Part shown: positions 45,504 through 64,000 of the stretch, in pieces
Layout of the letters: every line of letters begins with the position of its first letter
Position numbering within the stretch: the stretch's first letter is position 1
Origin: Cordilura impudica
Lineage: Eukaryota; Arthropoda; Insecta; Diptera; Scathophagidae
Reading direction: 5' to 3'
Length of the DNA: 64,000 nt
NCBI GenBank assembly: GCA_963682025.1
Contig: OY821522.1
Coordinates: forward strand, 28,756,959 to 28,820,958
Program-made: the position numbers and the translations under genes
The notes under the pieces: model-generated
Seen by the model: the letters and a program-made list of their open reading frames with translations, nothing else
What the model was told of the DNA's origin: nothing
The model's database searches: none

Positions 45504-45597
45504 ACATAGTGCTGTTAACAGAGATGGATATTTAAAACTCAATTCTAGACAGACATTAGATAATAAACAGTCACCTAACTATTATTTTATTGCCCTA

Positions 45598-52488
<6,891 letters not shown>

Positions 52489-52688
52489 NNNNNNNNNNNN
52501 NNNNNNNNNNNNNNNNNNNNNNNNNNNNNNNNNNNNNNNNNNNNNNNNNNNNNNNNNNNNNNNNNNNNNNNNNNNNNNNNNNNNNNNNNNNNNNNNNNNN
52601 NNNNNNNNNNNNNNNNNNNNNNNNNNNNNNNNNNNNNNNNNNNNNNNNNNNNNNNNNNNNNNNNNNNNNNNNNNNNNNNNNNNNNNNN
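52489..52688. other. Assembly gap (200 N)
   Basis: Exactly 200 Ns between two different simple-sequence arrays, so probably a placeholder of unknown true length. Confidence 0.99.
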
Positions 52689-55600
52689 AATTTTTAATTT
52701 TTAATTTTTAATTTTTAATTTTTAATTTTTATTTTTAGTTTTTAATTTTTAATTTTTAATTTTTAATTTCTAATTTTTAATTTTTAATATTTAATTTTTA
52801 ATTTTTAATTTTTAATTTTTAATTTTTAATTTTTATTTTTAATTTTTAATTTTTAATTTTCAATTTTTAATTTTTAATTTTTAATTTTTAATTTTTAGTT
52901 TTAATTTTTAATTTTTAATTTTTAATTCTTAATTTTTAATCTTTAATCTTTAATCTTTAATCTTTAATTTTTAATTTTTAATTTTTAATTTTTAATTCTT
53001 GATTTTTAATTTTTAATTTTTAATTTTTAATTTTTAATTTTCAATTTATATTTTTTAATTTTTAATTTTTAAATTTTAATTTTTAATTTTAAATTTTTAA
53101 TTCTTAATTTTTAATTTTTAATCTTTAATCTTTAATTTTTAATTTTTAATCTTTAATCTTTAATCTTTAATTTTTAATTTTTAATTTTTAATTTTTAATT
53201 TTTAATTTTTAATTTTTAATTCTCAATTTTTAATTTTTAATTTTTAATTTTTAATTTTTTATTTTTAATTTTTAATTTTTAATTTTTAATTTTTAATTTT
53301 TAAATTTTTATTTTTAATTTTTAATTTTTAATTTTTAATTTTTAATTTTTAATTTTTAATTTTTAATTTTTAATTTTTAATTTTTAATTTTTAATTTTTA
53401 ATTTTTAATTTTTAATTTTTAATTTTTAATTTTAGTTTTTAATTTTTAATTTTTAATTTTTAATTTTTAATTTTTAATTTTTAATTTTTAATTTTTAATT
53501 TTTAATTTTTAATTTTTAATTTTTAATTTTTAATTTTTAATTTTTAATTTTTAATTTTTAATTTTTAATTTTTAATTTTTAATTTTTAATTTTTAATTTT
53601 TAATTTTTAATTTTTAATTTTTAATTTTTAATTTTTAATTTTTAATTTTTAATTTTTAATTTTTAATTTTTAATTTTTAATTTTTAATTTTTAATTTTTA
53701 ATTTTTAATTTTTAATTTTTAATTTTTAATATTTAATTTTTAATTTTTAATTTTTAATTTTTAATTTTTAGTTTTTAGTTTTTAATTTTTAATTTTTAAT
53801 TTTTAATTTTTAATTTTTAATTTTTAATTTTTAATTTTTAATTTTTAATTTTTAATTTTTAATTTTTAATTTTTAATTTTTAATTTTTAATTTTTAATTT
53901 TTAATTTTTAATTTTTAATTTTTAATTTTTAATTTTTAATTTTTAATTTTTAATTTTTAATTTTTAATTTTTAATTTTTAATTTTTAATTTTAATTTTTA
54001 ATTTTTAACTTTTAGTTTTTAGTCTTTAATTTTTAATTTTTAATTTTTAATTTTTAATTTTTAATTTTTAATTTTTAATTTTTAATTTTTAATTTTTAAT
54101 TTTTAATTTTTAATTTTTAATTTTTAATTTTTAATTTTTAATTTTTAATTTTTAATTTTTAATTTTTAATTTTTAATTTTTAATTTTTAATTTTTAATTT
54201 TTAATTTTTAATTTTTAATTTTTAATTTTTAATTTTTAATATTTAATTTTTTAATTGTTAATTTTTAATTTTTAATTTTTAATTTTTAATTTTTAATTTT
54301 TAGTTTTTAATTTTTAATTTTTAATTTTTAATTTTTAATTTTTAATTTTTAATTTTTAATTTTTAATTTTTAATTTTTAATTTTTAATTTTTAATTTTTA
54401 ATTTTTAATTTTTAATTTTTAATTTTTAATTTTTAATTTTTAATTTTTAATTTTTAATTTTTAATTTTTAATTTTTAATTTTTAATTTTTAATTTTTAAT
54501 TTTTAATTTTTAATTTTTAATTTTTAATTTTTAATTTTTAATTTTTAATTTTTAATTTTTAATTTTTAATTTTTAATTTTTAATTTTTAATTTTTAATTT
54601 TTAATTTTTAATTTTTAATTTTTAATTTTTAATTTTTAGTTTTTAATTTTTAATTTTTAATTTTAAATTTTTAATTTTTAATTTTTAATTTTTAATTTTT
54701 AATTTTAAATTTTTAATTTTTAATTTTTAATTTTTAATTTTTAATTTTTAATTTTTAATTTTTAATTTTTAATTTTTAATTTTTAATTTTTAATTTTTAA
54801 TTTTTAATTTTTAATTTTTAAGTTTTAATTTTTAATTTTTAATTTTTAATTTTTAATTTTTAATTTTTAATTTTTAATTTTTAATTTTTAATTTTTAATT
54901 TTTAATTTTTAATTTTTAATTTTTAATTTTTAATTTTTAATTTTTAATTTTTAATTTTTAATTTTTAATTTTTAATTTTTAATTTTTAATTTTTAATTTT
55001 TAGTTTTTAATGTTTAATTTTTAATTTTTAATTTTTAATTTTTAATTTTTAATTTTTAATTTTTAAGTTTTAATTTTTAATTTTTAATTTTTAATTTTTA
55101 ATTTTTAATTTTTAATTTTTAATTTCTAATTTTTAATTTTTAATTTTTAATTTTTAATTTTTAATTTTTAAATTTTAATTTTTAAAATTTAATTTTTAAT
55201 TTTTAATTTTTAATTTCTAATTTTTAATTTAAAATTTTTAATTTTTAATTTTAATTTTAAATTTTTAATTTTTAATTTTTAATTTTTAATTTTTAATTTT
55301 TAATTTTTAATTTTTAAATTTTAATTTTTAATTTTTAATTTTTAATTTCTAATTTTTAATTTTTAATTTTTAATTTTTAATTTTTAATTTTTAATTTTTA
55401 ATTTTTAATTTTTAATTTTTAATTTTTAATTTTTAATTTTTAATTTTTAATTTTTAATTTTTAATTTTAAATTTTTAATTTTTAATTTTTAATTTTTAAT
55501 TTTTAATTTTTAATTTTTAATTTTTAATTTTTAATTTTTAATTTTTAATTTTTAATTTTTTATTTTTAATTTTTATTTTTTAATTTTTAATTTTTAATTT

Positions 55601-58600
55601 TTAATTTTTAATTTTTAATTTTTAATTTTTAATTTTTAATTTTTAATTTTTAATTTTTAATTTTTAATTTTTAATTTTTAATTTTTAATTTTTAATTTTT
55701 AATTTTTAATTTTTAATTTTTAATTTTTAATTTTTAATTTTTAATTTTTAATTTTTAATTTTTAATTTTTAATTTTTAATTTTTAATTTTTAATTTTTAA
55801 TTTTTAATTTTTAATTTTTAATTTTTAATTTTTAATTTTTAATTTTTAATTTTTAATTTTTAATTTTTAATTTTTAATTTTTAATTTTAAATTTTTAATT
55901 TTTAATTTTTAATTTTTAATTTTTAATTTTTAATTTTTAATTTTTAATTTTTAATTTTTAATTTTTAATTTTTAATTTTTAATTTTTAATTATTAATTTT
56001 TAATTTTTAATTTTTAATTCTTAATTTTTAATTTTTAATTTTTAATTTTTAATTTTTAATTTTTAATTTTTAATTTTTAATTTTTAATTTTTAATTTTTA
56101 ATTTTTAATTTTTAATTTTTAATTTTTAATTTTTAATTTTTAATTTTTAATTTTTAATTTTTAATTTTTTATTTTTAATTTTTAATTTTTAATTTTTAAT
56201 TTTTAATTTTTAATTTTTAATTTTAATTTTTAATTTTTAATTTTTAATTTTTAATTTTTAATTTTTATTTTTAGTTTTTAATTTTTAATTTTTAATTTTT
56301 AATTTTTAATATTTAATTTTTAATTTTTAATTTTTAATTTTTAATTTTTAATTTTTATTTTTAATTTTTAATTTTCAATTTTTAATTTTTAATTTTTAAT
56401 TTTTAATTTTTAGTTTTAATTTTTAATTTTTAATTTTTAATTCTTAATTTTTAATCTTTAATCTTTAATCTTTAATTTTTAATTTTTAATTTTTAATTTT
56501 TAATTTTTGATTTTTAATTTTTAATTTTTAATTTTTAATTTTTAATTTTTAATTTTCAATTTATATTTTTTAATTTTTAATTTTTAAATTTTAATTTTTA
56601 ATTTTAAATTTTTAATTCTTAATTTTTAATTTTTAATCTTTAATCTTTAATTTTTAATTTTTAATTTTTAATTTTTAATTTTTAATTTTTAATTTTTAAT
56701 TTTTAATTTTTAATTTTTAATTTTTAATTTTCAATTTTTAAATTTTAATTTTTAATTTTTAATTTTTAATTTTTAATTTTTAATTTTTAATTTTTAATTT
56801 TTAATTTTTAATTTTTAATTTTTAATTTTTAATTTTTAATTTTTAATTTTTAATTTTTAATTTTTAATTTTTAATTTTTAATTTTTAATTTTTAATTTTT
56901 AATTTTTAATTTTTAATTTTTAATTTTTAATTTTTAATTTTTAATTTTTAATTTTTAATTTTTAATTTTTAATTTTTAATTTTTAATTTTTAAATTTTTA
57001 ATTTTTAATTTTTAATTTTTAATTTTTAATTTTTAATTTTTAATTTTTAATTTTTAATTTTTAATTTTTAGTTTTTAATTTTTAATTTTTAATTTTTAAT
57101 TTTTAATTTTTAATTTTTAATTTTTAATTTTTAATTTTTAATTTTTAATTTTTAATTTTTAATTTTTAATTTTTAATTTTTAATTTTTAATTTTTAATTT
57201 TTAATTTTTAATTTTTAATTTTTAATTTTTAATTATTAATTTTTAATTTTTAATTTTTAATTTTTAAGTTTTAATTTTTAATTTTTAATTTTTAATTTTT
57301 AATTTTTAATTTTTAATTTTTAATTTTTAATTTTTAATTTTTAATTTTTAATTTTTAATTTTTAAGTTGTAATTTTTAATTTTAAATTTTTAATTTTTAA
57401 TTATTAATTTTTAATTTTTAATTTTTTAATTTTTAATTTTTAATTTTTAATTTTTAATTTTTAATTTTTAATTTTTAATTTTTAATTTTTAATTTTTAAT
57501 TTTTAATTTTTAATTTTTAATTTTTAATTTTTAATTTTTAATGTTTAATTTTTAATTTTTAATTTTTAATTTTTAATTTATAATTTTTAATTTTTAATTT
57601 TTAATTTTTAATTTTTAATTTTTAATTTTTAATTTTTAATTTTTAACTTTTAATTTTTAATTTTTAATTTTTAATTTTTAATTTTTAATTTTTAATTTTG
57701 AATTTTTAATTTTTAATTTTTAATTTTTAATTTTTAATTTTTAATTTTTAATTTTTAATTTTTAATTTTTAATTTTTAATTTTTAATTTTTAATTTTTAA
57801 TTTTTAATTTTTAATTTTTAATTTTTAATTTTTAATTTTTAATTTTTAATTTTTAATTTTTAATTTTTAATTTTTAATTTTTAATTTTTAATTTTTAATT
57901 TTTAATTTTTAATTTTTAATTTTTAATTTTTAATTTTTAATTTTTAATTTTTAATTTTTAATTTTTAATTTTTAATTTTTAATTTTTAATTTTTAATTTT
58001 TAATTTTTAATTTTTAATTTTTAATTTTTAATTTTTAATTTTTAATTTTTAATTTTTAATTTTTAATTTTTAATTTTTAATTTTTAATTTTTAATTTTTA
58101 ATTTTTAATTTTTAATTTTTAATTTTTAATTTTTAATTTTTAATTTTTAATTTTTAATTTTTAATTTTTAATTTTTAATTTTTAATTTTTAATTTTTAAT
58201 TTTTAATTTTTAATTTTTAATTTTTAATTTTTAATTTTTAATTTTTAATTTTTAATTTTTAATTTTTAATTTTTAATTTTTAATTTTTAATTTTTAATTT
58301 TTAATTTTTAATTTTTAATTTTTAATTTTTAATTTTTAATTTTTAATTTTTAATTTTTAATTTTTAATTTTTAATTTTTAATTTTTAATTTTTAATTTTT
58401 AATTTTTAATTTTTAATTTTTAATTTTTAATTTTTAATTTTTAATTTTTAATTTTTAATTTTTAATTTTTAATTTTTAATTTTTAATTTTTAATTTTTAA
58501 TTTTTAATTTTTAATTTTTAATTTTTAATTTTTAATTTTTAATTTTTAATTTTTAATTTTTAATTTTTAATTTTTAATTTTTAATTTTTAATTTTTAATT

Positions 58601-59380
58601 TTTAATTTTTAATTTTTAATTTTTAATTTTTAATTTTTAATTTTTAATTTTTAATTTTTAATTTTTAATTTTTAATTTTTAATTTTTAATTTTTAATTTT
58701 TAATTTTTAATTTTTAATTTTTAATTTTTAATTTTTAATTTTTAATTTTTAATTTTTAATTTTTAATTTTTAATTTTTAATTTTTTAATTTTTAATTTTT
58801 AATTTTTAATTTTTAATTTTTAATTTTTAATTTTTAATTTTTAATTTTTAATTTTTAATTTTTAATTTTTAATTTTTAATTTTTAATTTTTAATTTTTAA
58901 TTTTTAATTTTTAATTTTTAATTTTTAATTTTTAATTTTTAATTTTTAATTTTTAATTTTTAATTTTTAATTTTTAATTTTTAATTTTTAATTTTTAATT
59001 TTTAATTTTTAATTTTTAATTTTTAATTTTTAATTTTTAATTTTTAATTTTTAATTTTTAATTTTTAATTTTTAATTTTTAATTTTTAATTTTTAATTTT
59101 TAATTTTTAATTTTTAATTTTTAATTTTTAATTTTTAATTTTTAATTTTTAATTTTTAATTTTTAATTTTTAATTTTTAATTTTTAATTTTTAATTTTTA
59201 ATTTTTAATTTTTAATTTTTAATTTTTAATTTTTAATTTTTAATTTTTAATTTTTAATTTTTAATTTTTAATTTTTAATTTTTAATTTTTAATTTTTAAT
59301 TTTAAATTTATAATTTTTAATTTTTATTATTTAACTTTCATTTCTATTTTTTTATTTTTTATTTTCATTAATTTTTAATT
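52689..59380. repeat. (AATTTTT)n heptamer satellite, ~6.7 kb
   Basis: About 950 units of AATTTTT. Variants include AATCTTT runs (52930-52965, 53120-53170, 56450-56470, 56638-56650), AGTTTTT, AATATTT and units shortened to 6 bp. The block 52731-53150 recurs at 56266-56665 with the same order of variants, i.e. a higher-order duplication about 3.5 kb apart. The stretch 57720-59290 is almost perfectly homogeneous. The right edge decays from 59300 to 59380. Confidence 0.95.
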
Positions 59381-59499
59381 TTAACGATAAAAAAATATGT
59401 GGTAATACTTGCTTAGGCCAATGGATGGACACGTGCAGTATTAATATACACTCAACTGCAATGACTTAAATAATAAAGAAGAATTACAACATATACAAC
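59381..59499. other. Short unique-looking intronic sequence
   Basis: About 120 bases of ordinary AT-rich sequence between the heptamer array and a family B element; nothing recognised. Confidence 0.4.
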
Positions 59500-59838
59500 A
59501 TATCTTAAGAAACACAACAAACACACTGAAAAATTTTATTTTTTCAAGAGTTATTTCAAAGTTTTATTCAAAACTCTTGAACTCTTTGACCAATTTTGGC
59601 GATTTTAAATAGCAACTCCTTTGGTATGTCAGTAAACAATTGATACAAAATAGAACGGTCTAGCTTAGATATTGACGTCGTAATCGTGATTTCCACAGAT
59701 AGACGGACAGACGGTCATCGCTTAATTAACTTCCCTCGTTATAATGATCAAGAAAATATATGGTTTTTGGGTTTCCGGAATTTATTTCCAATGGATTTAC
59801 TAACCTATATGTACCCTCTGCCACAGACGTGGGTAGGG
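59500..59838 (-). mobile_element. Helentron-associated element family B, minus copy
   Basis: Read on the minus strand it begins TTGTACCCTACCCACG with a complementary GGCAGAGGGTACAT, then GCGATGACCGTCTGTCCG, TGTGGAAATCACGATTACG and GCTATTTAAAATCG. This is the same order as the + copy starting at 1942. Only the 5' ~340 bp are present. Confidence 0.6.
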
Positions 59839-59841
59839 TAC

Positions 59842-60410
59842 AATAACGATAATAATAATAACGATAATAATAACGATAATAATAATAACGATAACAATAA
59901 TAACGATAACAATAATAACGATAACAATAATAGCGAAAACAATAATAACGATAACAATAATAACGATAACAGAAATAACGATAACAATAATAACGATATC
60001 AATAATAACGATAACAAAAATAACGATAACAATAATAACGATAACAAAATAACGATAACAATAATAACGATAACAATAATAACGATAATAATAACGATAA
60101 CCATAATAACGATAACAATAATAACGATAACAATAATAACGATAACAATAATAACGATAACAATAATAACGATAACAACAATAACGGTAATTATAATAAC
60201 GATGATAATAATAACGATATTAATAATAACGATAATAAGAATAACGATAATAATAATAACGATAATAATAATAACGATAATAATTATAAGGATAATAATA
60301 ATAATAATAATAACAACGATAATAATAGTAATATTGATAATAATAGTTATATTGATAATAATAATAATGATAATAATAATGTTAATAATAATAACAATAT
60401 TAATAATATG
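59842..60410. repeat. 15-bp minisatellite GATAACAATAATAAC
   Basis: About 25-35 units of GATAACAATAATAAC, clean between 59890 and 60180, with degenerate flanks of GATAATAATAATAAC and finally AAT/GATAAT runs. Single-base indels change the phase near 60045 and 60085. In one frame it reads as repeated Asp-Asn-Asn-Asn-Asn, but it lies in the intron and ends 51 bases before the exon 2 acceptor. Confidence 0.9.
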
Positions 60411-60461
60411 AGCGATGATTTATGTTGATTTAATTCATATACATATATCTATTATTTGCAG

Positions 60462-62853
60462 AATGATGTAACGATATCGTTTTTAAGAGCGGCTCGCAGT
60501 GGTGATCTAAGTAAAGTGGCAGAGTTTCTAGAAAATGGGCAAATAACGGACATTAACACGTGTAATACAGTAAGTTTTTAATGTGAGTTTGTAAAATGCA
60601 AACTATAATTAATTATTTTATTTAGAATGGCTTAAATGCCCTGCATTTGGCTGCAAAAGATGGTTGTGTTGAAATAGTTTCGGAATTATTAAAACGTGGC
60701 ATTCGAGTGGATAATGCTACAAAAAAGGGAAACACAGCTCTGCACATCGCTTCTTTGGCAGGTCAAAAAGAAGTCATCAAATTACTTTTATATTATAATG
60801 CCAATGTAAATGTACAATCTCTTAATGGTTTTACGCCACTTTATATGGCAGCTCAAGAGAATCATGATGCATGCGTACGATTCCTTTTGTTCAAAGGAGC
60901 AGATCCGTCATTAGCAACGGAAGTAGGTTCATTAGGAACATTTTTAATACTTTCACTAATTTTTTATTTAAATTAAAATCTTAGGATGGCTTTACTCCCC
61001 TGGCTGTCGCCATGCAACAAGGTCATGACAATGTCGTTGCTGTTCTGCTGGAAAGTGATGTTCGTGGCAAAGTGCGTTTGCCTGCTCTGCATATTGCCGC
61101 GAAAAAAAATGATGTCAAAGAAGCCACAATGTTGCTGCAGCACGAATCAAACCCCGACATTATTTCCAAGTCTGGTTTCACTCCATTGCATATAGCTGCA
61201 CATTATGGCAACACTGACATTGCTAAGCTTTTAATCGAAAACGGAGCAGATGTCAATATAACAGCGAAACACAGCATAACTCCGTTGCATGTGGCATGCA
61301 AATGGGGTAAAACTAATATCGTGAAGTTGTTGTTAAATGAAAACGCCTGCATCGAAGCTACCACACGCGATGGCTTAACACCACTACACTGTGCTTCACG
61401 TTCAGGCCATGTTGATGTTATTGAAATTTTGCTAGATCAGAAAGCGCCGTTATTATCGAAAACCAAAAACGGTTTAACTGCATTGCATATGGCAGCACAG
61501 GGTGAGCACGATAATGCAGCGCGTATTCTTTTGGAACACAACGCTCCAGTTGACGAAATTACCGTGGATTATCTTACAGCCTTACATGTGGCTGCTCATT
61601 GTGGTCATGTGCGTATGGCCAAACTTCTTCTGGATTGCAAAGCGGATCCAAACGCCCGAGCCCTCAATGGTTTTACGCCACTCCACATTGCTTGCAAAAA
61701 GAATCGAGTAAAGATCGTGGAATTACTGTTGAAACACGGCGGTTATATCAGTGCGACTACTGAATCGGGTTTAACGCCTCTTCATGTTGCTAGTTTCATG
61801 GGCTGCATGAATATTGTTATATATTTGCTTCAGCATTATGCTAATCCTGATGTTCCTACGGTGCGTGGAGAGACTCCTCTACATTTGGCAGCTCGTGCCA
61901 ATCAAACCGATATTATACGAATACTTTTACGCAATGGCGGAAAAGTTGATGTGAGAGCTCGTGAAGGTCAAACTCCGTTACACGTCGCATCGCGTCTAGG
62001 TAACATTGATATAATCATGTTAATGCTAGAGCATGGTGCGGTCGTTGATGCAACAACAAAAGACAGCTACACACCATTACATATTGCTGCCAAAGAAGGT
62101 CAAGGAGAGGTGGCGCAAATACTAATCGAAAAGAATTCCCAACTGGATGCATTAACTAAAAAGGGCTTCTCACCTATACATTTAGCAGCCAAATACGGCA
62201 AGGCAAATGTAGTGGCATTATTAATACAGAAGGGTATTAAGGTTGATTGTCAGGGACGAAATGATGTGACACCCCTTCATGTAGCTGCGCACTATGACCA
62301 TCCACGTGTTGTACACCTCTTACTAGAAAACGGTGCATCCCCTTCGCTGTGTGCACGTAACGGTCATAGTCCGTTACATATTGCAGCCAAAAAAGATCAA
62401 ATGTATATCGCTAAATCGTTGTTAGAGCATGGGGCTGATATCTATGTCCGAAGCAAATCAGGCTTTTCTCCATTGCACTTGGCAGCCCAGGAAGGTCATG
62501 TTGGAATGGTGCAATTGTTAATGGAGCATGGTGCTGACGCTAACGTCATATCCAAAAACGGATTGGCTCCTCTTCATCTGGCAGCTCAGGAAGATAAAAC
62601 GGAAGTTGCACAACTGCTGCTGCAACATAATGCAAATATATCAGAACGTACGAAAACAGGGTATACACCATTACATTTTGCAGCTCATTATGGACAAATA
62701 AATATGGTAAAGTTTTTGCTGGAAAATGATGCAAATGTTGAGATGACAACAAATGTTGGTTATACACCGTTGCACCAAGCTGCCCAACAGGGTCACACTA
62801 TGATTATTAACTTGCTGTTGCGCAACAAAGCAAATCCCAATGCTGTGACAAAT
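60462..62853 (+). CDS. Ank: Ankyrin, exons 2-4 (membrane-binding ankyrin repeat domain, 3'-partial)
   Basis: Exon 2: 60462-60569 (36 codons, starts '[16 protein letters not shown]'). Exon 3: 60626-60922 (99 codons). Exon 4: 60985-62853 (623 codons). All junctions are phase 0 with GT donors and AG acceptors (TTTGCAG, ATTTAG, TCTTAG). Together they encode 758 residues forming 23 ankyrin repeats of 33 residues with the GxTPLHxAA...VxxLLxxGA consensus. Ankyrins have 24, so the last repeat and the spectrin-binding, death and tail domains lie beyond the window. Ankyrin links membrane proteins to the spectrin skeleton. '[11 protein letters not shown]', 'GQITDIN', 'SLCARNG' and 'ANISERT' match what I recall of Drosophila Ank rather than Ank2. 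Frames are intact with no lesions. Exon 4 ends at AAT|GTAAGT (62853/62854). Confidence 0.93.
60570..60625 (+). other. Ank: Ank intron 2
   Basis: 56-bp intron, GTAAGT...TTTATTTAG; short size is typical of fly introns. Confidence 0.85.
60923..60984 (+). other. Ank: Ank intron 3
   Basis: 62-bp intron, GTAGGT...AATCTTAG, splitting the fourth from the fifth ankyrin repeat between the E and D codons. Confidence 0.85.
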
Positions 62854-64000
62854 GTAAGTAGTTACCATATCTCGATATATGAAAATATTTGAAAGGCATT
62901 TGACACAATTTCGCGTCAAGTTATTACCTATGATGCGAAAGAACAATTCTGATAGATATAATTTATAATAATGAGCTCCACTCGCCAAAAAACAGGTCCA
63001 CACAACTAAATTTTTATGGTTACTTTACAATAACGCGGATGTTTCCCTTCGATCTTCTAATGTGACATTCTCCATCTGAATTTTACAGGTTAAATTTAGA
63101 CTCGCCGCTAAATAAAATTGTTTTCTATTTCCCCACATTTCGTCCAATTTGCGTAAGTTTATGCAAAATCCAACTAATATTGATATTAAGCTCACTGACA
63201 ACATGTTCGGTATAATTAATTGGACAGATTTACTATCTGTTCGATGGGGTACCGGTTGGGAAATATCACTTCGATGGTTGTTTCAGCATGATTAGAACAC
63301 CAAACACTCTTCAAAGTTGGCCAAAGATTGGGTGTCTGCTAATGGCATTCAAGTTTTGGATTGGCCAGGTCAATCTGCACGAATCAATGCCAACCACAAT
63401 ACTATAAAATCTTATAGAATCGATGCTAAGACAATGCTCGGAGGTTATAAAAAACAAAGGGTACTGAAAGTTGTTTAAGTTTCGAACAATAATGTATGGA
63501 GTTAATTTTGATTTTGTTTTTCTTATTTGCAAGGATATGTAAATAAATTTTTGTTATTATTATTAGAATGTAGATACACAATATAATAAAAACTAAAAGT
63601 GTTATATTTATAAATCCAGTTCAAAAGAATATGTAAGACTTTGATTGTTTTGTTAGGAGAAGTTGCTTAGGTTTCGAACAATACTGTATGTGCTTACTAC
63701 ACCCTTAATCAGTAGTCCAAAAATAAACCTTATGGTTTCAGTTAATTATATAAACTCGGTCTCAAAAAGTCGGACGTATTTTAGTAGTGCTCCGTTATAA
63801 TCTAAAATCTATACTTCATATGAACAAAATAAAAAGTTTCTTTAATACGCAAAATAGGAACTAATATTCATTATTAATTAATGTGCAATTTGTGTGAACA
63901 TAAATAATCAAATATATTTCCAAGTTTTTTTTATCATCTTGTTAAGAAATCAACGAAAAATAATATTCTAAAGCAATCATAAACAGCAATCTAAGAGTAT
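62854..64000 (+). other. Ank: Ank intron 4 (5' part)
   Basis: GTAAGT donor at 62854. No sequence resembling the 24th ankyrin repeat was found to the window edge, so the next exon lies outside. It contains a Tc1-like relic at 63180-63688. Confidence 0.7.
63180..63688 (+). pseudogene. Tc1-like transposase relic
   Basis: In the + frame at 63300-63475: 'KHSSKLAKDWVSANGIQVLD' then 'WPGQSARIN', matching the Tc1 'PKHTS...W....I....WPAQSPDLN' block, and a terminal 'GGYKKQR' stretch. The sequence GTTTCGAACAATA(A/C)TGTA occurs at 63479-63496 and again at 63671-63688. Read in reverse (TACAGTATTGTTCGAAAC) it looks like a Tc1 terminus adjoining a TA site. Upstream transposase sequence back to about 62900 is too decayed to call. 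Confidence 0.6.

Noticed and set aside
52689..59380. Telomeric repeat array
   Set aside because: The AATTTTT heptamer is not an insect telomeric sequence; flies use retrotransposon or complex-satellite telomeres, and the array is flanked by coding exons.
59686..60411. 241-codon frame rich in Asn/Asp
   Set aside because: It runs through a Helentron-like 5' end and the 15-bp minisatellite inside Ank intron 1; phase shifts and composition mark it as a repeat artefact.
60462..62853. Assignment to Ank2 or a TRP/other ankyrin-repeat protein
   Set aside because: The sequence before the first full repeat and several repeat-specific stretches match Ank as I recall it, and the full 23-repeat ankyrin register is present; TRPA/NOMPC-type repeats differ.

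Overview
This is eukaryotic, AT-rich, transposon-saturated DNA from a higher fly. A calyptrate such as a blow fly or house-fly relative is my best guess, but the species is an inference. The one host gene I can support is Ankyrin (orthologue of Drosophila Ank, not Ank2), on the + strand. Exon 1 is at 44447-44653. Exons 2-4 (60462-60569, 60626-60922, 60985-62853) encode 23 ankyrin repeats, and the gene runs off the right edge. In Drosophila, Ank lies on the heterochromatic dot chromosome (Muller F), which fits the repeat load here.

Almost everything from 1 to 44.2 kb is nested mobile DNA. In order: a Harbinger-type MITE (331-901); relics of a non-LTR retrotransposon (ORF1 1280-1930, endonuclease 7513-8100, reverse transcriptase 16624-17010); a second MITE (2821-3432); a duplicated ~0.5-kb repeat (4416-5003 and 6262-7509); and a Gypsy retrotransposon (8107-15550) whose integrase is split by a 3.57-kb DNA transposon with ~0.57-kb inverted repeats and a 4-bp target duplication (10906-14475). 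Next come a mariner fragment and a minus-strand Helitron (about 17.8-28.8 kb) that received an env-bearing errantivirus-type endogenous retrovirus (20514-28014). A second minus-strand Helitron relic (29940-34943) is split by a 3.70-kb transposon with an exact 8-bp target duplication (30525-34220). A second Gypsy element (37402-43837) carries two later insertions plus a solo LTR.

A ~0.8-kb repeat family with a 20-bp palindrome, a subterminal inverted repeat and a GGAC-type microsatellite occurs eight times. It resembles dipteran Helentron-associated (DINE-1/INE-1-like) elements. It inserted late: copies lie inside an LTR, inside a Gypsy pol gene (twice) and just inside Ank intron 1.

Ank intron 1 is about 15.8 kb as assembled. 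It holds a 6.9-kb nearly pure (TAA)n array, a 200-base N gap, a 6.7-kb (AATTTTT)n array with an internal higher-order duplication, a minus-strand relic of another Helentron-like family, and a 15-bp GATAACAATAATAAC minisatellite ending about 50 bases before exon 2. The true intron length is unknown because of the gap.

I see no operons, CRISPR arrays, rRNA or tRNA genes. The genes do not form a pathway: the window is one neuronal/cytoskeletal scaffold gene embedded in layered transposon insertions.
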